Source: Phoronis australis (Eukaryota; Phoronida; Phoronidae). From it: 64,000 nt of DNA. Below the pieces are notes generated by a model. The model was not told the origin of the DNA and ran no database searches. It saw only the letters and a list, made by a program, of their open reading frames with translations. Position 1 is the stretch's first letter. The number at the start of each line of letters is the position of its first letter. This document shows positions 55,082 to 64,000 of this stretch, piece by piece. A program made the position numbers and the translations under genes. Where the stretch lies: assembly GCA_002633005.1 (NCBI GenBank), contig NMRA01000082.1, forward strand, positions 795,136-859,135, given 5' to 3'.

Positions 55082-58000
55082 GTAACAGCAATGACATTAC
55101 TATCCTAACTCAGACACAAGACACAGAACCAAATTTTAATCAATCGCGCTGCAAGATTGAATGGGTAAAAGAGGTTGTCCTGTAGTATTTCAATTTTTAG
55201 TCTAATTTCAAATAAAGAGAATGTACCTCAGTCCGAGCAGTTGTCACGACCCCGAACACTGGCTGAAGAGATGGGCGGCGCTAGTTTTGGTTTCTCACAA
55301 ACAATGCTTATCGATTAAACTAATTGGAACCAGTTTAGTAACATAATAAACTACCTGGATTTTCTATATATGAGCTCTGTCGAAAAAAGCACTCAGTGTA
55401 GACGCACTTTCTTGTCTCATTTAGTTACACGGACCCGGTCAACCTAGGCTCTGAAGGTTTACCCACCCTAGTAATCAAATGCAAAATAAGATATGCTAAG
55501 ATGTTTTGATTTGTTGTGGTTCATAAGGTAATAGGTAACATTTTTTAGCAAAGTAATAGTACATGTAGTTGTTTAGGCGCTCTGTTTGAGAGGTACTAAG
55601 GTCATAAGTCAAAGGTCGCATGTGATTGTGCATCCGGAAGTGACGTCATCCGCCAACCGGAAGGAAGTGACAATGGCGTCACAAATCATAATGTAATAGG
55701 TTTATTTGGACCGGTTGGAGAGGGACCTCGATTCAAGATCACTATCCCCTTGGTCGCGGAAAGCCCTCCAGAGACTTAGGACGCTTTCCACAAAAAGAAC
55801 AAGAAGTGTGCAAATATTTCAGTCCACATCTTTTTTCAACTCCGCGAGAAACGTTGCTTGCAATGCACTAGCGCGACGTAAGGATTTTCCTTTGCATGAT
55901 TTCTTCATTTGATGTTCGCCGCGGCGTTTCCAATAACACAGTCGTTCGCAGTTATGAACCCACAAAGCAGAAAAGCGCTATTCCGATCATTCACATGCAA
56001 GTAAGAATTGCACTAATGGAATCCAGCGAGTTCCCGAGTATTTACGCGTTTATTTACGTGGGCATTTACGCGGTTATTTACGTGGGCATTTACGCGGGTA
56101 TTTACGTGACCATTTCATGATAATCTTGTGCATGTGAATGGGGCTTTTATGCTTCAAAGACATGTGCCAAAACCTTTTTAATTTCGTTTTTACGTTTTTA
56201 ATTGGTCTTCGTCCTCACCTCAAGCCCTGTCCAACACACTGGGATGATGGGTATCAAGCTAACCTGTGTCGATCCAGAGGACACAAAATGATGGTATCAA
56301 TTGATCTTACGATGAGAGTGTGGCTTTTTCTGGCATTACAGAGATCCCTGATAAATAAGGAAGTCCCATCCGGCTACAGTACTTTGTAATCATACATGTT
56401 CTTGTAGAGCGTTTTGTGGTGATATAGACCGCAAATGTGTTCAGAAGCTCCTAAATACATTGTAATGCGATCCTGGATTTTTGTTGTTGAAAATTCAAAA
56501 ACTGCACAAAGCTCCAAATTATTTTTACAGAATCTTATTTCGTTTCAAAGTTTGAAGTCTTGTTTAATCAAAATTCGCTTAAAACTGTGTTTTGTGTCTT
56601 CTCAAGAGGTGAGCTTCGAGCCGGCGATAGTTACTGAAATGTGCTCAGCTACTTGTTTATTTTTAAATCAATACATCAGAACAAAAATAAACCAGTTTTG
56701 CTGCTTAATTATTGGTTTTTGGTGCATAATCAAATTAAAATTATATGCAGGGAAATAACACAATAACTTAAGGCGGAGCTTATATAATGATGTTAGATCA
56801 CACGAATGATTCATGTAAGTTTCAGCCACTGAAATGTGTTCTTGTGCTCACACGTATTCACCTGATTTCCTTAAAGTTATGTTGATTAATTAATTAACGA
56901 GTTTTTAAAGTCTCATGGTGAAGGTCTAAAACAGATTGGGATTTACATAAATTAAGTTAAGTCACGTGAGTGATTCAAATATTTAGTGCTGCTGTCGAAC
57001 GTGCGTGGTTACGGCCAAGTTTGAATTAAACTTTAGCGATTCTTGTGGTAGCAGATTTTGGACTTCCGAACGCTTCAATGAACCTAGAAGTATTTATTTT
57101 TGACATTTCTGTGATACAAAGCCTTCACTGAAAACCTCATATAAAATTCCGTGCAACAATTAACAAAACAGAAAAGAAATAAAAGATGCAGACTTTGAAA
57201 ATTACAAGCTTCACAGTAAAATCTCATCAACTTAAGATTTTGGATACGATTGGCTCGTGGTTCTTCACCACTGTCAGAGCTTTCATCATTGCCACCAAGT
57301 TGCTGGGGTACGAAGTCTTCTTCGTCATTATCTCATCGTCCTCACTGACTAAGTCCTCCAAGTCACTCTCATCTCCTAACAAATGTGACACATCACCCAA
57401 CTCCACGGTTTTCTAAGTGTTGGCATGGTGACGACGGCGCCCAGTGTTGCAATTATGCAGCATGGCTTTTCAGGACAAGCACACTTAGTAAACAAAATAT
57501 TATTCAACATAAGCTTACACAGTAAAAAGCATGATATTTAATGGTTTGACTCCATTACATCGAAATAATAAATTTACTTGGACTGGGTAGAGAATGTCTT
57601 TGTGTTTTGCGCACAGAACAGCTTACAGCATGGCGGCAGACATCTTGAGTTTCTAATACAAATAGTTAGCTCATTTTTCAAGAGAGGTCCCTCATAATGT
57701 TGCATTACTGCACCAATGGGCTTTCGAGGGTACGCAAGTAATAACGTGAGTGGAAAATTATTGGCGAGTTGATTATAGATTAGCAAAAGTTGCGTTGCAA
57801 TACTACACCAGGGAACCGACAAAACTGCAATTTCATTAGTAGATACAGTTGGAAAAAAACAAACAGTTGACTTAAAAGTATATCAACGTTACATGTATAT
57901 GGAGTACTTTGTAAACGAATATACTCCACAAAGTAAATAATAAAAATAAGAAATTGTTTACATTCACGTTAAAGTACTATCTCCTTAAGTTTAGTGGAAT

Positions 58001-61000
58001 GGGCCATTGGTAGCCTCTCATGGAATTATTTCACTCACAATGGGCTAACAATGTGCTATTTCAGATCACTTCTCACGCCATTTTCTGTTTTTAATCACCA
58101 GACTTGAGTGAGCAGACTCGTATGTAGGTATGTCTTATGGAAAAGGCATTCATTAACGTCATAAGAATATGAAATATTTATGCCACAGGTAGTGGTCGAT
58201 GGTCGTGGGTCGAGCGGGTTGTGGGTTGAGGGGGTGGTGGGTCACGGGAGTCGAAGGAGGTGAGGGTCGAGGGGGTCTTAGAACAATCCGTTAGTATGCG
58301 TGTATTACATAGCAAGTGATTTCATAAGTCGGGCCCGTCGTGTCTACAATGGGTAGAAATGACTGTAAATTGAGCGTCTCGGTATTCCAAATCATTCGAC
58401 GATATTTTCGCAGAATGGAACAGAACAAAAAGGAATTCACTGGGCAGGAACATATCTGAAGCCGTGGAGGACTATAGAGGTTGTAAAGTGGTACACTTTC
58501 GACGTTATGACGAAGAAAACTCTCGACAAGGTATACTTTACCCGACAAGGAGCAGATTCTGTGTCACTCAGTGAAGGTGGATATGAGAAACTACATGTAG
58601 AGGTATTCATTCAAATCCTTAACAAAGAAGAATCTTAAAGAAAAGAAGCAGTGTTCCCAGAAAGAAACGTAATTGTACCACTCCTCCAACCCTAACAGTG
58701 TTGAATCCAGCGCAAGCGGCAGAGAATGATTAGTCACATTTGAAAAACGGAACTGAACCGACAACGGTAACGGAAACCAAGAACACTTTTGAGCCGAAGA
58801 CGCCCTGCAGATGAAATAGACGGAGACAATAACAGAGCACATCAGAGTTGGAATGGAACTGTTACAAGACATCGATAAACATCTCATTAACACTGTGCTG
58901 ATCTGAGCGTGGATTCGATTAGGAGTGTAATAGTTAAGATGTGGTAACCGTGTGGTAAAGAATGTGATGAACTCTTTTCCATTTGTTTTATTGCCGCCAT
59001 AGCATTTATCCAGCCGGTTACGAACTGTGCTATCGCCTCCCAGTGCTGGAATCTTATCAACTCTCTCCATGACCTGACCACTTGATACGTTTGGCCCCTC
59101 CGGTACTCCCGTCCAGGACTATATACCTGTACTTCCCCTCAGCGACCGCTCTCTCTTAGAATTTGTTCACGGATTAATGTAATCGCAGCTCGTATACAGG
59201 CATATATTCAACGTCTAGTAAACGCTTATTGTATCTTATGGCCTTAAGTAGGTGGTCAGCACGTGTACTGCATACAACATTAATTCCAAGGGTGGTCATA
59301 AGGACAGATTTTCGATGACGGTGTCACCATGGAACATTTAATTCAGTTCTTAGAACATTTGATAATTCATTTTACCACTTGTATGGATAATGGTGTCTGA
59401 ACGCCTTGATGATTCTTGTACTATATTTTAATGCGTTTTGTTATTATTACGTGACGAGCAAGTTGAGAATTTGACAACGAAGACTGCTATTTTGACTGAA
59501 ATATGACATTGCACATAAAATGTTTGAAAATTCATGTAACGTTGATTTCCGGTTTCAGAAAAAACTTGGACTTTTACAATTTAATCTTTTTACACAAGTA
59601 TCAAATTATCTAAAGTCATTTTTTCAATTTCCGTGATTTTTGCAAACGCCTAAAAATCCCGATTTTTTATTTAAGCATCCTTTCCAGCAAGTCTTGACCT
59701 GCAATTTGCAAATGTGAAAACAATGTACACAATTTCACTAGCTAGATAGAGTTTAACCGTGGCCAAATTCTTTATCAAAAATCCGGAAATAATTTGGCAT
59801 AGCCAATTAGTCGCTCTGTATACAGTCGCTTAGAGAGAAAACCTCTGTCTTTCATAACCGACTGACTTACGAATTGATTTTTGGATTCATTGTATCATAC
59901 ACTTGGTACTTTTACTTTCAAATCCTAAATTGCAAACAAATCTGGACCGTGGTTCCTCGATACAATCACCAGTGCCGTACAACTTTTGTGTTCAAGCCAA
60001 TCACTGCGCTAGTAATGTCGGTCGCTGATTGAACCTCCATAAACCGGACTGTCTCAAGTCCGAAGATCCCTGGAACTGATTCTAATGATGGATTTGAGAG
60101 TGTCAGTTTTCTGTTACCCCGCTAACACCTCTGGCGCCTTCAACTTGACACTTTTCAGATGCGTAGAGAACGACCCGCTTGCTTGGGAGTCGCTGCTTCA
60201 AATGTTTCAAGAAATTTTTGATCACGAACACACAGTAACTCTCGAATCTTGGCAAATTTAACCTCAATTACGTAATATCCGTCAACCACTTATGTTCCGT
60301 TGCGCCACTAGTTTTACACAAGTTCATTATTTTTGTCGCATTCTTTACACGGTTTTGTCCGCTGCGTTTTTCGAGACGTCCTCCAGTGCCAATGACGTAA
60401 TATTGATGTGCCATGGGATAAAACTCCGACGGGAGAAAATTGATTTAACTTGACAAGTATCCGTGGATGCTACGATCATTTTACCCTTACCTTTTGGCTA
60501 GCACTTTTTATCCCGAAGTCCAGCTTTTCAACCCAGTTGTCCCGTTTTCGTTCTTGAATGTTGACTGTGACAAGTATGATAGGGGTGTTAAAGTAAAATT
60601 GTCTCTTATTACAAATACTGCTATTTTCCAGAGTCCACTTTCTTAAGAAGCATAACAAACATAATGTCTTTTGTTTACGGCAACATACTACTTCTTTTAT
60701 CAGGTCAAGGGTAGTCACTCGAGGGGTTGTACAGGTGGAGGGGTGTCGTGGATCGATGGGGTAGAGCGATGTAGAGGTCAATTGTGTTTAGAACCATCCA
60801 GATAATTTTCTATTTATTATCCATCATAAAACCTTCATTTGTAACTTTCGAATAGACAATTGGAGTAGTTTATCGCATTTATCGTAAATGTCACTACACT
60901 AAATCTGCCTTCGCTTGGCGCGACATGGCGCGCCTACGACAATACATGTTTTGATGTTGACGGCATAAATCGTTGCACACGTATACTGTCCCCCAGTAAA

Positions 61001-61052
61001 GGATTTATCTCGACTGCGACGAGACATGTCCTAATACCCATTTTTCTTTCAG
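55082..61052. other. Long stretch between the signal-peptide exon and the first EGF exon: short repeats, no exon seen
   Basis: I find no convincing exon. It holds a 14-base tandem array at 56039-56110 (ATTTACGTGGGC/ATTTACGCGGTT) and G-rich runs at 58191-58276 and 60710-60780. A 159-codon open frame on the minus strand at 58591-59070 has no recognisable domain. An acidic antisense stretch at 57190-57416 (minus: DESDLEDLVSEDDE) is mildly like the N-terminus of piggyBac transposases. Confidence 0.4.
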
Positions 61053-61205
61053 TTTGCAGCCGTGGAGAGTTCGGATATAAATGTAGTGGATACTGTTACT
61101 GCAAGAATAAGTCAGGCTTCAATGATGGCTGCAATCCTTACACTGGGAAGTGTTTCAGGAGCGGTTGTGAACCAGGATTCAGTGGGAATTATTGTCAGAT
61201 GAGGC
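61053..61205 (+). CDS. Second gene: EGF-like exon
   Basis: 51 codons, acceptor tttctttcag, donor gtaagt, phase 1/1. Reads C-S-R-G-E-F-G-Y-K-C-S-G-Y-C-Y-C, then CNPYTGKCFRSGCEPGFSG and a last C. It has the same module style as the EGF exons of the large gene, which supports common ancestry. Confidence 0.88.
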
Positions 61206-61359
61206 GTAAGTTACGACCGGGAACAAGTAGTTAGCAAATATTTTCAGCGTCGAGTACATCTCTTCATAACAGTTACTTGTCCCAATGTCCATGTACCAAC
61301 TGCATCCAAAGATGAACATATTTTGAAAAGGGCAACGTTGCTTTGCAAAAACAACGATC

Positions 61360-61519
61360 ATGGCGGCTCCTTACATGGATATTTTTGAAGAACGTGGTCG
61401 TGGGCCAAATCGCCCACAGCTGGGCTTTAGATATTTTGACCAGTTTATAGGACCTGCGGTTATGTCTGGGGATGGCATTGTCAGTTTTGATAGTTCGTCA
61501 GCTCAATCAGTAAGTTACA
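61360..61519 (+). CDS. Possible first exon of an unknown nested gene
   Basis: From ATGGCGGCTCC an open frame reads MAAPYMDIFEERGRGPNRPQ to SSAQS and ends at a consensus donor (TCA|gtaagt), in phase 0. It does not fit the phase-1 pattern of the surrounding gene. I do not recognise the product. Chance or a displaced first exon are both possible. Confidence 0.25.
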
Positions 61520-61951
61520 CTACAAGTGCTTGGTATAAATTGCCGCCAAGTTCGTCTCGAATAAACAAATTACATAAATCCATAAGTAGGATATGCCGTG
61601 TCTCAATATGCTAGATATCATGCTCCTAAAATTGTTTTATGGTAACCGAGTAGTTTCGATATGCTGCTCTGTATTGCGTGTGGTTTGGAATGCAAGGCCT
61701 GGTTGCAACTTTTTACACGTCCGGCGGTTCAAGTTAAGCAATGCCAGTTCCTCAATAGTAGTTTGTAAGCGACACGTGCTCTTAAAATTACCTTTGAATT
61801 TCCATGAAAGGTTAAGAATTGCAAAACCTATTTTAACAGCAAATTCAACTGTTCAACGCCCAAAGCAAACCCATTGCAGTGGGTACATGTTCCTTTCACT
61901 TCATTGGCTTTCGGGACTCGCCCAAGTTACGGTAGAAGCATTTATTTCCAG

Positions 61952-62167
61952 CGTTACTTACGACTGAAGGCGGCGCTGTGCATCTCGTCGAAGGAGCATT
62001 CACACCAGCACCCGACAACCTGTACGACGTGGTCGACGGTAACAGGGGCACACTGTGGAACATTTCTGGATTTTCTAGTAATGATTTCAAAAAAGGCTCG
62101 GTTACGTTGAAGCTAGACAGCATGAGTTACATCTACAAAATCAAACTGAAACTTTCAGCGACAATCA
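61952..62167 (+). CDS. Second gene: beta-rich, possibly galactose-binding-like exon
   Basis: 72 codons, acceptor tatttccag, donor gtaagt, phase 1/1. The string DNLYDVVDGNRGTLWNISGF, followed by VTLKLDS and YIYKIKLKLSA, is reminiscent of the F5/8-type C and fucolectin jelly-roll (A-x-DGN..., then a strand ending in I-x-I-x-L). Such domains often sit ahead of EGF arrays in invertebrate MEGF-like proteins. The domain call is tentative; the exon itself is well supported by frame and splice sites. Confidence 0.7.
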
Positions 62168-62398
62168 GTAAGTAAGCAATATTATGGATGGACAAGGACA
62201 GGCGTTGCTTAAAACAAGACAAGATCAGCGTAATATTGCTCTGCAATTTTCGGACTTCCCGTGTTCGGCAAATTGCATAACACTACATATATGTAGATTA
62301 CATATTTAGATGGAACGCCAAACAAGCATCACGAATTCTTGATTCAAAATTTAATCGCAACATCAAATATTGAATTTCAGCACATTTGTTTAATTTTT

Positions 62399-62519
62399 CA
62401 TGGGTGGCGCAGCACTGAAAAAAGTGGTGCACCGCCTATAGACTATGTACGACTTAGCACTGAAAAAAGTGGGGGCTATAGCCCCTCCCCCCAGCCCCCC
62501 CTATGGTGCGACGCCCATG
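62399..62519. mobile_element. Small insertion with CATGGGYGKCGCA inverted ends
   Basis: Begins CATGGGTGGCGCA and ends TGCGACGCCCATG. Inside, GCACTGAAAAAAGTGG occurs twice. The flanks (AATTTTTCATG and GGAGCACCTAC) are found joined at 62670-62690 (AATTTCTCATGGAGCACCTAC), which serves as a paralogous empty site. A one-arm relative is at 40749. Confidence 0.65.
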
Positions 62520-62958
62520 TTTCTGGCGGAGCACCTACAAATTGGTCGCCTTACAGCTGTAGATGTGCGTTTTTTTCCGTGAATTGCCATTTAGTAAGTA
62601 AGAACATGCAGGAATATAATATTCTTACCTACAGGTAGACCTGTGTTCTAAATTGCTGACATTTATTTAATTTCTCATGGAGCACCTACGTGTATAAAAC
62701 TGGTCGGCTTATTTGAAGGGCAACAAATTGTTCTTTTCATGAATTGCCCTTAGGTATTAGTACGCCAGCTTACACTGGTCAGTGATTACTGTACATATGT
62801 ACTTACTGATATTGGCAAAACATATTCAAACGTTTTTTTCGAATACCAAGACAAATCAGCCTGTTCGCCGACTTGATTTCGTTTAGTGTGTGCTCGTATT
62901 CATTTCTACTGGTACCCTTGATGTAATCAGCCACCTGTATGGTTGGCCGTTGAGTACC

Positions 62959-63540
62959 GAGGGACGTTGGGGAGAAAGTATTGCCGTGAAGTTACGTGCG
63001 TAAATTAAATATTTGCGGCGTAAATATTTTTTGCGGCGTAAAGAAATTATTCAGCATAAATTATTTAGTCATGGCGTAAAAATATTCGCAGCGTAAAGTA
63101 ATTAGTGTACTTTACGCCGCAAAGAGTAACTTTACGCCATTAAACTACGTGCGTACGTTAAAATAATTTTTAGAGACGTAAATTAATTACTTGCGACGTA
63201 AAGTAATCAATTGCGCCATAAAGTAATTATTTGGGGCGTAAAGTAATTATTTGCAGCATAATTTAACGGCGTAAACTAATTATTTGCGCCATAAAGTAAT
63301 TATATGCGGTGTGAAGTAATTATTTGCAATTTAAAGTAACTATTTGCGGCGTTAATTTACGGCAATTTTTTCACCTAACTATGAGTAACCGTTGGGTGAA
63401 AGTGTCGTCGTAAAATCAAGCCGCAAATATTACTTTACGCCGAAAAAACTAGTTAGTGCCGCAAATATTTAATTCACGCGACTAATAAGAATTAATGTAA
63501 GCAAGTAGTTTTACAGCGATAGTTTCCCCCAACGACCCTC
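62959..63540. mobile_element. Inverted-repeat element with an internal GGCGTAAAGTAATTATTTGC array
   Basis: The left end GAGGGACGTTGGGGAGAAAG matches the right end read in reverse, GAGGGTCGTTGGGGGAAACT, and similarity extends further in. Between about 63000 and 63480, units of about 20 bases (GCGGCGTAAAGTAATTATTT) repeat many times, mostly in one orientation, with inverted units (TTTACGCCGCAAA) near the edges. There is no coding capacity. Confidence 0.65.
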
Positions 63541-63730
63541 ACAACATCTGCCCATATAAATGTACCCCGGCTACAAGGTATGTTATCGTGGCTAAACATG
63601 GAAAATAAACAGTCTAAGCATGGCTTCTTTGCATTGTTAGTACCTTCAAAATGGTTGGTTTGTCTTCGCCTAAGCATGGTGGCTGTGTTTTGATTGAAGC
63701 TACCGTGTCATGTTTACGTTGCATTTCCAG

Positions 63731-64000
63731 CTTTCCAGCAAAAGAAGTTTTGCAAGGCGAAAGCTCCATTCCGTTTATCATGTAAACACGGTGCTAGGGT
63801 CTACTTTCATCGGGACACGGAGCTCAAAACAACTGACGAGTGCTCCAGTACTAAGACCATTAACAAGTGCTCCGACAAAGGAGGGGAAATGATGATAAGC
63901 AAAATGAACAGCATTTGTAAAAGTCAAAGAGTGCAAGGTTATTGTAGTTTTGCTGTTGATCCAGCTGCATTGGACTCCTCATGCCAATATGCCAACGAAC
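63731..64000 (+). CDS. Second gene: cysteine-rich, possibly SUEL-lectin-like exon, open at the window end
   Basis: Behind acceptor tgcatttccag the phase-1 frame stays open for 270 bases to the end. It reads FCKAKAPFRLSCKHGARVYF, then ECSS, NKCSD, SICKSQRVQGYCSFAVDPAA and SSCQYANE: seven cysteines in 89 residues. The spacing C-x8-C-x-x-G-x-x-V ... C-x6-C-x-F-x-V ... C-x-Y resembles the galactose-binding (SUEL/rhamnose-binding) lectin domain, but the YGR motif is absent. It joins in frame to the exon at 61952. Confidence 0.6.

Larger units (their letters stand above)
62168..63730. other. Intron of the second gene, filled with mobile-element sequence
   Basis: Holds a small insertion (62399-62519) inside a tandem duplication and an inverted-repeat element with an internal array (62959-63540). 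I see no exon. Confidence 0.5.

Noticed and set aside
57190-57416. Acidic minus-strand peptide resembling the N-terminus of piggyBac transposases
   Set aside because: Acidic low-complexity similarity only; no catalytic region or TTAA-bounded ends found.
58591-59070. 159-codon minus-strand frame
   Set aside because: Longest unexplained frame in the window, but it has no recognisable motif and no splice or promoter support.
1-64000. CRISPR arrays, bacterial operons, tRNA or rRNA genes
   Set aside because: Spliced genes and animal mobile elements rule out a prokaryotic reading. I saw no rRNA-like sequence and no convincing tRNA cloverleaf, though a tRNA scan was not possible here.

Overview
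The window looks like nuclear DNA of a marine invertebrate animal. Short coding exons sit between introns of 0.1-3.4 kb with GT-AG borders. The DNA is strewn with relics of metazoan mobile elements (non-LTR retrotransposons, THAP-finger DNA transposons, MITEs, a solo LTR), and words built on TACATGTA recur. A lancelet, mollusc, hemichordate or cnidarian would all fit; the sequence alone does not decide. Many genes of the ORF kind are absent: almost every real coding segment is an internal exon without its own start codon.

Positions 1-2463 hold a reverse-transcriptase relic on the minus strand (about 590-1190), a 0.2-kb duplication across an assembly join (1462-1867) and a GAT/GGT-rich repeat. 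From 2464 to 43718 runs one very large plus-strand gene whose 5' end lies outside the window. I could place 33 exons, all bounded by phase-1 introns except the last (terminal) one. It encodes a type I membrane protein of at least about 2,470 residues. A short two-cysteine exon is followed by five two-exon domains, each with an inferred beta-alpha-beta-beta-alpha-beta layout (SEA/ferredoxin-like), and by EGF modules. This whole block is then present a second time (block 1, 2464-12802; block 2, 13559-27926). After that come about 35 tightly packed MEGF/SREC/Draper-type EGF modules, a linker exon, one transmembrane helix and an acidic Ser/Thr/Glu-rich tail ending at 43718.

The introns carry a THAP transposon with 158-bp terminal repeats and TTAA duplications (27960-29429, with a 568-base run of N), a decayed second THAP element (14802-15663), a solo LTR with a perfect 5-bp duplication (34239-35014), and several MITEs.

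From about 43.9 to 55 kb there is no intact gene. This stretch holds a 5'-truncated LINE with target-site duplications, two decayed LINE relics, a decayed third copy of part of the block (47.03-47.66 kb), and a triplicated 0.5-kb repeat. A second gene on the same strand starts at 54991 with a signal-peptide exon. It continues with an EGF exon (61053), a beta-rich possibly galactose-binding exon (61952) and a cysteine-rich, possibly SUEL-lectin-like exon that runs off the window end (63731). Because it sits head-to-tail behind the large gene and shares the EGF style and intron phase, it is probably a tandem relative whose remaining domains lie downstream.

The point of greatest interest is the large receptor itself. 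Its domain family is cut by a phase-1 intron at the predicted beta2-beta3 hairpin, its five domains were amplified as a block, and the resulting protein is an uncommon mix of SEA-like domains and Draper-type EGF modules.
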